Source of the DNA: Clostridiales bacterium UBA1316
GTDB taxonomy: Bacteria; Bacillota; Clostridia; Oscillospirales; Oscillospiraceae
Length of the DNA stretch: 6,803 nucleotides
Reading direction: 5' to 3'
Assembly (NCBI GenBank): GCA_002307055.1
Contig: DBTM01000020.1
Location: forward strand, 1 to 6,803
Part shown: positions 1-5,522 of the stretch, in pieces
Layout: each line of letters opens with the position of its first letter
Position numbering within the stretch: the stretch's first letter is position 1
Translations under genes and position numbers: made by a program
Notes under the pieces: model-generated
What the model saw: the letters and a program-made list of their open reading frames with translations, nothing else
Told to the model about the DNA's origin: nothing
The model's database searches: none

Positions 1-199
1 CAATGTCAACGCCGAGAAGCATATCCGTCGTTACGTCAAATATATTCGCAAGCATGGGTATAAGCGTTATATCCGGCAGTGTAGAGTTTATCTCCCATCT
101 TGAAATCGCTTGCGGCGATATATTAAGATACTCGGCGAGTTGTTCCTGCGTCATATCTTTTTGTTTACGCAATTTTTTTATTATTTCTCCGATATTCAT
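1..199 (-). CDS. XRE-family helix-turn-helix transcriptional regulator (3'-truncated by window edge)
   Basis: The first 66 codons of a DNA-binding regulator are visible; the rest lies beyond base 1. The protein starts MNIGEIIKKLRKQKDMTQEQ and continues with LAEYLNISPQAISRWE, then a stretch ending NIFDVTTDMLLG. This is the classic five-helix XRE/Cro-C1 fold: 'MTQEQLAEYL' is helix 2, 'SPQAISRWE' the recognition helix, and 'ANIFDVTTDMLLG' the closing helix. The ATG at 197-199 is well fixed by an AGGAGGCT ribosome binding site at 203-210. Proteins of this type bind operator DNA as dimers. Any C-terminal sensing, TPR or protease domain would lie outside the window, so the signal and targets are unknown. 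A perfect palindrome just upstream suggests that it controls its own promoter. The family call is firm; the regulatory role is inferred. Confidence 0.93.
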   Translation of the reverse strand, partial: MNIGEIIKKLRKQKDMTQEQLAEYLNISPQAISRWEINSTLPDITLIPMLANIFDVTTDMLLGVDI

Positions 200-202
200 A
201 AA

Positions 203-210
203 AGCCTCCT
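203..210 (-). promoter_or_regulatory. Strong ribosome binding site of the XRE regulator
   Basis: Read on the minus strand this is AGGAGGCT, placed three bases before the ATG at 199, so the AGGAGG core lies 5 bases from the start. It is a near-perfect anti-16S match and fixes the regulator's start codon. Confidence 0.85.
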
Positions 211-223
211 GTTAAAATATATT

Positions 224-237
224 CAAAAACGTTTTTG
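224..237. promoter_or_regulatory. 14-bp perfect palindrome, candidate operator of the XRE regulator
   Basis: CAAAAACGTTTTTG is identical on both strands, with no mismatch. It lies 25 bases upstream of the regulator's ATG and just downstream of the candidate -10 box at 245-250, so it would cover about +1 to +14 of the transcript. A two-fold symmetric site is what a homodimeric XRE protein would bind, and this position would block RNA polymerase. A role as a self-repression operator is inferred. A short AT-rich palindrome could also arise by chance. Confidence 0.5.
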
Positions 238-244
238 TGATTAT

Positions 245-273
245 GTTATAACAGATATACTTTTTTTATATAA
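245..273 (-). promoter_or_regulatory. Candidate promoter of the XRE regulator
   Basis: On the minus strand an extended -10 element, TGT followed by TATAAC, covers 253-245. A weak -35 (TTATAT, 273-268) lies 17 bases further upstream. Predicted transcription start is about 238, giving a leader of roughly 40 bases that contains the palindrome and the RBS. The -10 is good and the -35 poor, so the promoter may rely on the TGn extension. Confidence 0.45.
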
Positions 274-357
274 TGGCTCGTTATTTGATATGCGCTCAAA
301 CGCAAGTTGAATTTTGCAAATTATCGCCATCCGCTGATATGTTCCCTCGGAAAGCTG

Positions 358-413
358 AAAAAGGGATTTTTGAGATATAGCTTACAGCTGCTAAATTTCA
401 AAAATCCCTTATT
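358..413 (-). terminator. Intrinsic terminator after rlmD
   Basis: A perfect 13-bp inverted repeat, AAGGGATTTTTGA at 361-373 against 398-410, continues inward through a G-T pair, two more pairs, one mismatch and four further pairs to an 8-base loop (382-389). On the minus strand the closing CCC is followed at once by five Ts (358-362). The hairpin starts 14 bases after the rlmD stop codon. The plus-strand reading has a poorer T-run, so I assign it mainly to the minus strand. Confidence 0.8.
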
Positions 414-426
414 TACTGGCTTTTTT

Positions 427-1797
427 CTATACCTGCTTGTCTACCCTTGACATCAATACTACCGTCTCAACGTGGGCGCAGCGGGGGAACATGTCGAAGG
501 CGGTGGCTTCGAGGGCTTTGTAGCCGAGGGCTTCGAAGAGCTTCAGGTCGCGGGCAAGGGTGGCGGGGTCGCAGGAGACGTAGACGACACGGGCGGGGGA
601 GAGGGTGGCGATTGTTGCGATGACATCGGGGGCGAGACCCTTGCGCGGGGGGTCGACGACGACGACATCGGGCAATATGCCTTTAGTTTGAAGCGCTTGG
701 GCGGCTTCATTGGCGTCGGCGCAGATGAACTCAACATTCTTGATCTCATTGAGATCGGCGTTTTCCCACGCGTCCAATATGGAGGCTTCGACGATTTCAG
801 CACCATAGGCGCGCTGTGCTTTGCCCGCCATAACGAGCGTAATTGTGCCGGTGCCGCAGTACAGGTCGAGTACTGTCTCCGACCCGGTCAGGGCGGCGTA
901 TTCCAGGGCTTTGTTATACAGCTTTTCCGCCTGGGCGCTGTTAATCTGATAAAACGAACGCGGCGACAGCTTGAACTTCAGCGAGCAAAGCGCGTCAACG
1001 ATATAATCGTCCCCCCAGATGGTATAGAAATCTCCGGCCAGAACAGTATTGCCGCGCGTTCTGTTGACGTTTAAGACGATGCCGGCTGTTTCGGGGCATT
1101 GGCGGCGTATTTCATCAATCAGTTCGGCGGCATAAGGCAATTCTTTTTCATAGGTGACGAGGGTCACCAGCGCTTTCTTTGTGGCGAACGCGTAGCGGCA
1201 GAAAACGTGCCGGACAAGCCCGCTGCGGCGTTCCTCGCTGTAAGCTGTGACCGAATATTTATCCATCCATCGCCGCACCGCCGCCGCGGCTCTGTCGGAC
1301 ACATCGGCCTGAATAAGGCATCTTTCTGTCGGAACGATATCGTGGCTGCGTTCGCGAAAAAAGCCGGTTACAGCCCGCCCCTCGCTTTTACCGACGGCAT
1401 AAATGGCTTTGTTGCGGTAGTTTTCAATCGAATCAGCGCCGATAATACCGGTGATGGGGACATCAAGGCCGCCGATCCGGCGCAAAGCGTCCTCAACGCG
1501 GCGGCATTTGAGCTGAAGCTCCTCTGCGTAATCCATATGCAGCAGGTCGCAGCCGCCGCATTTGCCGAAATTCTTACAGCTCGGCTCGATTCTTGACGGA
1601 GAAGGCGAGAGGAGCTTTTCCATTTTCGCGTAGATTATGCTTTTACTGTCCTTGAGTACCTTAACCGTGCATGTTTCGCCCTGAAGCGCACCCTTGATGA
1701 AAATAACGCGCCCGTCCACGTGCGCGACACCGTCTCCTTCATGTGTATAGCCTTCGACAGTAACGGTATATGCCGTATTTTTTTTGATGTCTGCCAA
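427..1797 (-). CDS. rlmD: 23S rRNA (uracil-5-)-methyltransferase, RlmD/RlmCD (RumA/TrmA) family
   Basis: This 456-residue cytoplasmic enzyme transfers a methyl group from S-adenosylmethionine to C5 of a uridine in 23S rRNA. Residues 5-60 form a TRAM RNA-binding domain ('THEGDGVAHVDGR'). Four cysteines, C74, C80, C83 and C160, reproduce the CX5C-X2C...C ligand set of a [4Fe-4S] cluster as in E. coli RumA. The SAM-binding methyltransferase domain follows: SFYQIN (281-286), DLYCGTGT (311-318) and DPPRKG (382-387). The catalytic nucleophile is C409 in VSCDP, and the general base is E444 in HVETV. Length is normal and no key residue is missing. In Gram-positive bacteria one RlmCD enzyme often modifies both U747 and U1939; the sequence alone does not show which target applies. 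The start is TTG, because an in-frame stop lies three codons upstream and the next ATG would delete the TRAM domain. It is probably co-transcribed with the membrane-protein gene 26 bases upstream. Confidence 0.95.
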   Translation of the reverse strand: MADIKKNTAYTVTVEGYTHEGDGVAHVDGRVIFIKGALQGETCTVKVLKDSKSIIYAKMEKLLSPSPSRIEPSCKNFGKCGGCDLLHMDYAEELQLKCRRVEDALRRIGGLDVPITGIIGADSIENYRNKAIYAVGKSEGRAVTGFFRERSHDIVPTERCLIQADVSDRAAAAVRRWMDKYSVTAYSEERRSGLVRHVFCRYAFATKKALVTLVTYEKELPYAAELIDEIRRQCPETAGIVLNVNRTRGNTVLAGDFYTIWGDDYIVDALCSLKFKLSPRSFYQINSAQAEKLYNKALEYAALTGSETVLDLYCGTGTITLVMAGKAQRAYGAEIVEASILDAWENADLNEIKNVEFICADANEAAQALQTKGILPDVVVVDPPRKGLAPDVIATIATLSPARVVYVSCDPATLARDLKLFEALGYKALEATAFDMFPRCAHVETVVLMSRVDKQV

Positions 1798-1823
1798 CGA
1801 TAATCACGCCAATCCAAAAATTC

Positions 1824-2246
1824 TTATAAATCCTCGTTTTCCTGCTCTTCGGTATCTGTCGGATTGTCTGTGCTGTCATCTGACGCAGGCGCGCTGCTGA
1901 GCTCCTGCTGTCCGTCTTCGGCTGTGCCGCTTTCTGAATCGGAGGCTCTGCGTTCAAGATACTCGGCGAGCTCTGCTTCCTCATAAGTGGATGCGTTAAA
2001 ACGGCCGGACTTATAACCGTGGAAAAAATCTACCACGGTTAACCCGATAACAACAGCTGTGAGCACAAGCAAAACAATCATCACGATGGTCGCTGTTTCA
2101 GCCCCCGGCGTGTTTTCCTTGGGTGTTTGCAGAAGCTTAACGATATAGTAAATAAGGAAGCCGCATCCGGCCAGACGCGCCACGATATTCAGCATTGCTC
2201 TGTCAGCTTTTTGCTTAGGGGTGCGGTGAGCGCTGCGATCAAACAT
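1824..2246 (-). CDS. Small two-helix membrane protein with acidic disordered tail, unknown function
   Basis: I do not recognise this 140-residue protein. A basic N-terminus (residues 1-18, rich in K and R) is followed by two hydrophobic helices at about 19-38 and 51-73. A short basic stretch (HGYKSGR, 76-82) comes next. With positive charge before helix 1 and after helix 2, both ends should face the cytoplasm. Residues 88-140 are dominated by E, D, S, T, Q and P and look disordered, with strong net negative charge. The ATG at 2246 has a good RBS (AAAGGGGAAA, about 8 bases upstream). The gene lies 91 bases after the P-type ATPase and 26 bases before rlmD, so it probably heads a two-gene transcript with rlmD, possibly with read-through from the ATPase. 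No enzyme motif is visible. It could be a conserved Clostridia membrane protein or an accessory factor, but nothing here decides. Confidence 0.8.
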   Translation of the reverse strand: MFDRSAHRTPKQKADRAMLNIVARLAGCGFLIYYIVKLLQTPKENTPGAETATIVMIVLLVLTAVVIGLTVVDFFHGYKSGRFNASTYEEAELAEYLERRASDSESGTAEDGQQELSSAPASDDSTDNPTDTEEQENEDL

Positions 2247-2281
2247 AACAGTTTTCCCCTTTGGTTTTTAAGTTTCTTAAC

Positions 2282-2308
2282 ATTATCACACAAGACTGCC
2301 TAAAGCAA
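2282..2308 (-). promoter_or_regulatory. Candidate promoter for the membrane protein-rlmD pair
   Basis: On the minus strand TTGCTT (2308-2303) and GATAAT (2287-2282), preceded by TGT as an extended -10, are separated by 15 bases. That spacing is short, but the TGn motif can compensate. The transcription start would be near 2275, about 29 bases before the ATG at 2246. No intrinsic terminator is seen between the ATPase stop (2338) and this promoter, so upstream read-through is also possible. Confidence 0.4.
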
Positions 2309-2337
2309 GTTTTAGTGTGGGATTGCGCGGCTGCGCG

Positions 2338-4737
2338 TTATACACGGCGGCTGCGTATTTTTTTGAGATTCTCCAGTTTCCCGACAATTATTGACAATAA
2401 AATCATAACCGGAACAGCCAGAACAAGGATCACCGCTGTGACCTCAATAGCGGTGAGCGACAGCGGCACCAGTTGAAAAAAGCCTCTGAACAGGAAGCCG
2501 CCGATGGCAAAAAGCGCCAGCATAGAAAGTATAAGCACTCTCCTGAGGGAATTGAGCGGCTTGCCGATGTGATAGAGCATCATAAAGCCGATGCCGCCGA
2601 TGAGGATCGTCGTCATTGTCGAAAGCTCGGGCGTTGAAATATTAAAATGCGAGCAGGCCAGTATCGCGCTGAGCATCGCAACAAAGTCCGTAATCCCGGC
2701 GGGCAGCGCCCGAAACAGGACGTTTTTCAGAAATCTCCCCCGCACCAGGCTGGTATTCGGCTCCATCGCCAGGACAAACGAAGGGATGCCGATGAGCGTC
2801 ATGTTAAACAGCGACAGCTGCGCCGGTGTCACCGGGTAGGTAAGAGCGAAAATAAGCGCCGTCAGCGTCAGAGCAAAGGAGAAGATATTCTTGACGATAA
2901 ACAGCGAAGCGGAGCGCTCGATATTATTGATGACCCGACGTCCCTCGTTAACAACAAAAGGCATGACGGAAAAATCGGAATGCATCAAAACAATCTGTGA
3001 GACCTGACAAGCCACATCGCTGCCGGATGCCATGGCGATGCTGCAGTCGGCATCTTTGAGCGCAAGGACATCATTCACACCGTCTCCTGTCATGGCGACC
3101 GTATGACCCGCGGCTTTGAACGCGCGCACGAGCTTTCTTTTCTGATCCGGCGTTACACGGCCGAAAACAGTGAACTCCTTGATGGCACTTTTTATTTTCC
3201 GCTCCGTCGTCAGTGTTGACGCGTCTATATATTTGCCGGCATTTTCAATCCCGGCTTCCTGTGCGACGTGAGAAACGGTGAGCGGGTTGTCTCCGGATAT
3301 GACCTTGATGGCAACACCCTGTTCCCTGAAAAACCGAAATGCAGCCGGAGCTTCGGGCCGGATGCCGTTCGTGAGGACGATGAGTGCCAGCGGTATCACG
3401 CCGGATAAGCTTTTATCCCCCAAGGTACCCTGGTATTGCGCAAACAGCAGGACGCGGCAGCCTTCCGCGGAATATTGCTCGATTTTATATTTGTATTGAT
3501 CGTAGCCGCTGAGGAGTATCTTTTCCGGCGCGCCGAGGAGATATGTACCTCCGCGGGAAAATGTGACGCCGCCGAATTTTGCCGAGGAAGAAAAGGGGAG
3601 TACCTGTACAGCCTGCCGTTTTGGGCTGTCCGTGAAATGCTTTTTGAGCGCAGCCATCGTCTCGTTATCCGTCCCCATGCTTGAGGTATAATCCGACAAA
3701 AGGGACGTGACCTCGCTCGGGGTATTCTCGCAGAGCAGGACAACCTCTCTTACAGACATGCTGTTCTCCGTAATTGTACCTGTTTTATCAACGCACAGGA
3801 CATCGACCCTGGCCAGCGTTTCAATGCAGCCAAGATCATGGACAAGCGTTTTTTTCTGAGCAAGCCGCATCACGCTGACGGTGAGCGCGACGGAGACAAG
3901 CAGATAAAGCCCCTCGGGTATCATACCGATCAGCGCGGCGACGGTGGATACGACGCTGTCTGTCACAGTACGGCCAAGCAGCTGCGTCTGCTGAAAATAT
4001 AAAATAGCGCCAAAGGGGATGATGACGAAGCCGATGATCTGGACAAGCCGTGTCAGTGCGCGCATCATCTCAGAGCGGCGCTTCTTCCCGTGCTTTTTGG
4101 CTTCAACTGTCAGCCGGGAAACAAAGGAGTCGCTGCCGACCTTGTCCAGACGCGCCCGGCATTCGCCGGAAACGATGAAGCTGCCGGACAGGAGTGTGCT
4201 TCCGGGCGCCTTCATAATCTCATCTGCTTCGCCTGTGACGAGCGCTTCATTTACGCGGCATTCACCCGTGAGGACGACAGCGTCGGCGTAAATCTGATTT
4301 CCGGCAGTAAAGAGCGTGACATCGTCAATGACGGCCGCTTCGGCCGGTATTGTCAGGCACACGCCGTTCCTGATAACCACAGCCTGCGGCGCCGCGATGA
4401 ATTTAAGCTTGCCGAGTGTCTTTTTTGCCCGTAATTCCTGAATAATTCCGATCGCCGTATTGACGACGATAACACCCATAAATGCCAGATTTCTGTATGA
4501 TTCGACCAAAATAACCAAAGCGGCGAGTACAAAAAAGACAAGATTAAAGTATGTAAAAATATTATCTTTAAAAATCTGCGCAACCGTTTTTTCAGGCGAC
4601 GCAGGACTGACATTAGAATAACCGTTTTCAAAACGCTCCTGAGCTTGTCCCGCTGTCAGGCCATACTCGGCATGCGCTTCAATTCTGGGCAGAATTTTAT
4701 TGAGTTTAACTGTTTCGGTTTTACTGCCGATCCGCAC
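2338..4737 (-). CDS. P-type cation-transporting ATPase, CtpE/Exp7-like
   Basis: This 799-residue membrane pump uses ATP to move a cation across the cytoplasmic membrane through an aspartyl-phosphate intermediate. Numbering from the GTG start, the actuator motif VTGE is at 167-170, the helix-4 motif IPEGL at 273-277 and the phosphorylation site DKTGT at 317-321. FSSSAKFGG in the nucleotide-binding domain is at 382-390, SGDNP at 481-485 and TGDGVND at 550-556. About ten transmembrane helices are seen: two before the actuator domain (~61-78, 84-100), two around PEGL (~229-247, 260-290) and six after the P domain (~611-785). There is no N-terminal metal-binding domain and no CPC motif, which argues against a copper or zinc P1B pump. 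The PEGL motif followed by a long 'LVSVALTVSVMRLAQKKTLV' helix resembles mycobacterial CtpE and streptococcal Exp7. CtpE has been linked to calcium uptake, so calcium is a reasonable but unproven substrate. The GTG at 4737 is chosen because it has a GGGGG RBS and because the promoter lies inside the longer ATG frame that begins at 4884. Confidence 0.92.
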   Translation of the reverse strand: MRIGSKTETVKLNKILPRIEAHAEYGLTAGQAQERFENGYSNVSPASPEKTVAQIFKDNIFTYFNLVFFVLAALVILVESYRNLAFMGVIVVNTAIGIIQELRAKKTLGKLKFIAAPQAVVIRNGVCLTIPAEAAVIDDVTLFTAGNQIYADAVVLTGECRVNEALVTGEADEIMKAPGSTLLSGSFIVSGECRARLDKVGSDSFVSRLTVEAKKHGKKRRSEMMRALTRLVQIIGFVIIPFGAILYFQQTQLLGRTVTDSVVSTVAALIGMIPEGLYLLVSVALTVSVMRLAQKKTLVHDLGCIETLARVDVLCVDKTGTITENSMSVREVVLLCENTPSEVTSLLSDYTSSMGTDNETMAALKKHFTDSPKRQAVQVLPFSSSAKFGGVTFSRGGTYLLGAPEKILLSGYDQYKYKIEQYSAEGCRVLLFAQYQGTLGDKSLSGVIPLALIVLTNGIRPEAPAAFRFFREQGVAIKVISGDNPLTVSHVAQEAGIENAGKYIDASTLTTERKIKSAIKEFTVFGRVTPDQKRKLVRAFKAAGHTVAMTGDGVNDVLALKDADCSIAMASGSDVACQVSQIVLMHSDFSVMPFVVNEGRRVINNIERSASLFIVKNIFSFALTLTALIFALTYPVTPAQLSLFNMTLIGIPSFVLAMEPNTSLVRGRFLKNVLFRALPAGITDFVAMLSAILACSHFNISTPELSTMTTILIGGIGFMMLYHIGKPLNSLRRVLILSMLALFAIGGFLFRGFFQLVPLSLTAIEVTAVILVLAVPVMILLSIIVGKLENLKKIRSRRV

Positions 4738-4743
4738 GATATT

Positions 4744-4748
4744 CCCCC
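4744..4748 (-). promoter_or_regulatory. Start-deciding ribosome binding site of the P-type ATPase
   Basis: On the minus strand GGGGG (in GAGGAATGGGGGAAT) lies 6 bases before the GTG at 4737. The ATG overlapping this run opens a different frame that stops after nine codons. The site supports the GTG start over the upstream in-frame ATGs at 4884 and 4827. Confidence 0.75.
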
Positions 4749-4770
4749 ATTCCTCAGATAAGCTGTATAT

Positions 4771-4798
4771 ATTATACCACAAATAACCCGCATCTGAA
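4771..4798 (-). promoter_or_regulatory. Promoter of the P-type ATPase
   Basis: The minus strand has a perfect TATAAT (4776-4771) preceded by TGG, giving an extended -10. A TTCAGA -35 (4798-4793) lies 16 bases upstream. Transcription should begin near 4764, leaving a leader of about 27 bases before the GTG at 4737. This is the best promoter in the window by sequence. Confidence 0.7.
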
Positions 4799-4905
4799 TA
4801 GCTGTGCTGCAGTATAGTAAAACGCATATAAACAGCACTGCCGGACCTGACCTGACTTTTACAGTTAGCAGAGCAAATTATCAAAAAGAAGAAAAAATAA
4901 TCCTT

Positions 4906-4932
4906 AAAGAACGCGGAAATCCGCGTTTTTTT
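4906..4932. terminator. Hairpin terminator, strongest on the plus strand, possibly bidirectional
   Basis: AACGCGG (4910-4916) pairs perfectly with CCGCGTT (4921-4927) around an AAAT loop. The second arm runs into seven Ts (4926-4932) on the plus strand. A-T pairs from the flanking A- and T-tracts extend the stem. No plus-strand gene is seen upstream. On the minus strand the stem is followed by TTCTTTAA, a weaker T-rich tail that could end transcription of the broken zinc-finger gene before the ATPase promoter. Bidirectional action is an inference. Confidence 0.65.
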
Positions 4933-5231
4933 ACATATTTTTCTTGACGTTATGCGACAGATAAGCTACAATTGGGGCGGAGATGATGTTACCATGATAA
5001 GAAAAGATCCTAAGAAGCGAGGCGGCGTTACCTCGGCTTGTTTTCTGACCTTTTAAATCGTGACCAACATATAAAATAATTTGGCAGTCGATCCACACAG
5101 AATTTGCATGTGTGAGGCTCCTGTGCGCCGCTGTGTGCCCCCATAGCCGCAACAGAGGAGTACATTCCCGCCCAACAGCCCTGCGCGGCATGTCCGGAGT
5201 AGTTCCAACTTTCTCGAAATGGTCGCTTCGA
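4933..5231. other. Unassigned region with no supported gene
   Basis: About 300 bases between the broken zinc-finger gene and the hairpin terminator. Open frames exist on both strands: a minus-strand frame of 104 codons at 4931-5245, the minus-strand continuation of the upstream gene's own frame for about 68 codons past its TAG, and a plus-strand frame at 5112-5342. None gives a recognisable domain, and all are rich in Arg, His, Trp and Cys as expected of chance translation. Short inverted repeats are present: CGAGG/CCTCG at 5018-5035, CACACA/TGTGTG at 5094-5114 and TCGAA/TTCGA at 5214-5231. There is also an imperfect 10-bp tandem repeat at 5121-5140. It could be decayed gene remnant, the end of a lost mobile element, or a structured transcript tail. 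I cannot choose among these. Confidence 0.4.
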
Positions 5232-5522
5232 CTAAAATCGATCATACAGCCTTTTCAACTCCGAGTCCCCGATTTTTCCACGCTCGGTGCGATCTTTCAA
5301 ATCGAACGCTTTGGTTACGGCGGCGTTCCATTCGTCAACTGATATCTTACCTCGGTTTTTTCTGGCCTTGAGCCGGTTGTAAACCTTACGGTACTCGACC
5401 TGCGCGGGCGTCGCGCTGGAGAGCTCCTGTGCCTTTCGGTGGGCGCCAACCTTGCGGCAGGTCTTTTCTATTTCGCCGGGTGCGATGTTGTTACAGTAAC
5501 AAGTATTGTACCCCCTGTTCAA
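5232..5522 (-). pseudogene. C-terminal half of a frameshifted zinc-finger-like protein (DUF6076-like)
   Basis: This frame carries the last 96 residues of a protein whose N-terminal half is encoded at 5519-6223. It begins at a TTG that overlaps the upstream stop codon as TTGA (5519-5522). Residues 4-12 read GYNTCYCNN and are followed by a TCRKVGAHRK segment (residues 21-30), so C8, C10 and C22 look like metal ligands. Residues 43-96 are a charged helical tail (YRKVYNRLKARKNRGKIS and onward) ending DRF before TAG. In frame, upstream of the TTG, the codons spell G-Y-F-L-L and then hit a TGA, so this frame has no better start. The Cys pattern makes sense only joined to the CHN of the upstream frame. 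Independent translation by stop-start coupling is possible but would leave half a zinc site. The DUF6076 name is from memory of the family's look, not from a search. Confidence 0.7.

Noticed and set aside
3..310. Plus-strand frames at 3-215 and 110-310
   Set aside because: They are opposite the XRE regulator and its AT-rich promoter; the minus strand gives a clear helix-turn-helix with a perfect RBS.
472..1596. Plus-strand open frames (472-1074 and 1099-1596) opposite rlmD
   Set aside because: They are antisense shadows of a GC-rich gene whose minus-strand translation carries all RlmD motifs; the plus-strand translations are Gly/Asp- or Ala-rich with no domain.
2324..2337. GCGC-AGCC-GCGC mini-hairpin just after the ATPase stop as a terminator
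   Set aside because: The stem is only four base pairs and is followed by AATCCCACAC with no T-run.
4952..5056. Plus-strand 34-codon frame starting MRQISYNWGG
   Set aside because: It has no ribosome binding site or promoter, is very short, and stands just after a plus-strand terminator.
5121..5206. Short direct repeats (CTGTGCGCCG/CTGTGTGCCC and GGAGTACATTCC/GGAGTAGTTCC) as a repeat array or CRISPR
   Set aside because: There are only two imperfect copies each, with no regular spacing, so chance is adequate.
4931..5245. Minus-strand frame of 104 codons overlapping the end of the broken gene by 14 bases
   Set aside because: It has a weak RBS, no recognisable domain and an Arg/His/Trp-rich chance-like composition, and it competes with open frames on both strands over the same DNA.
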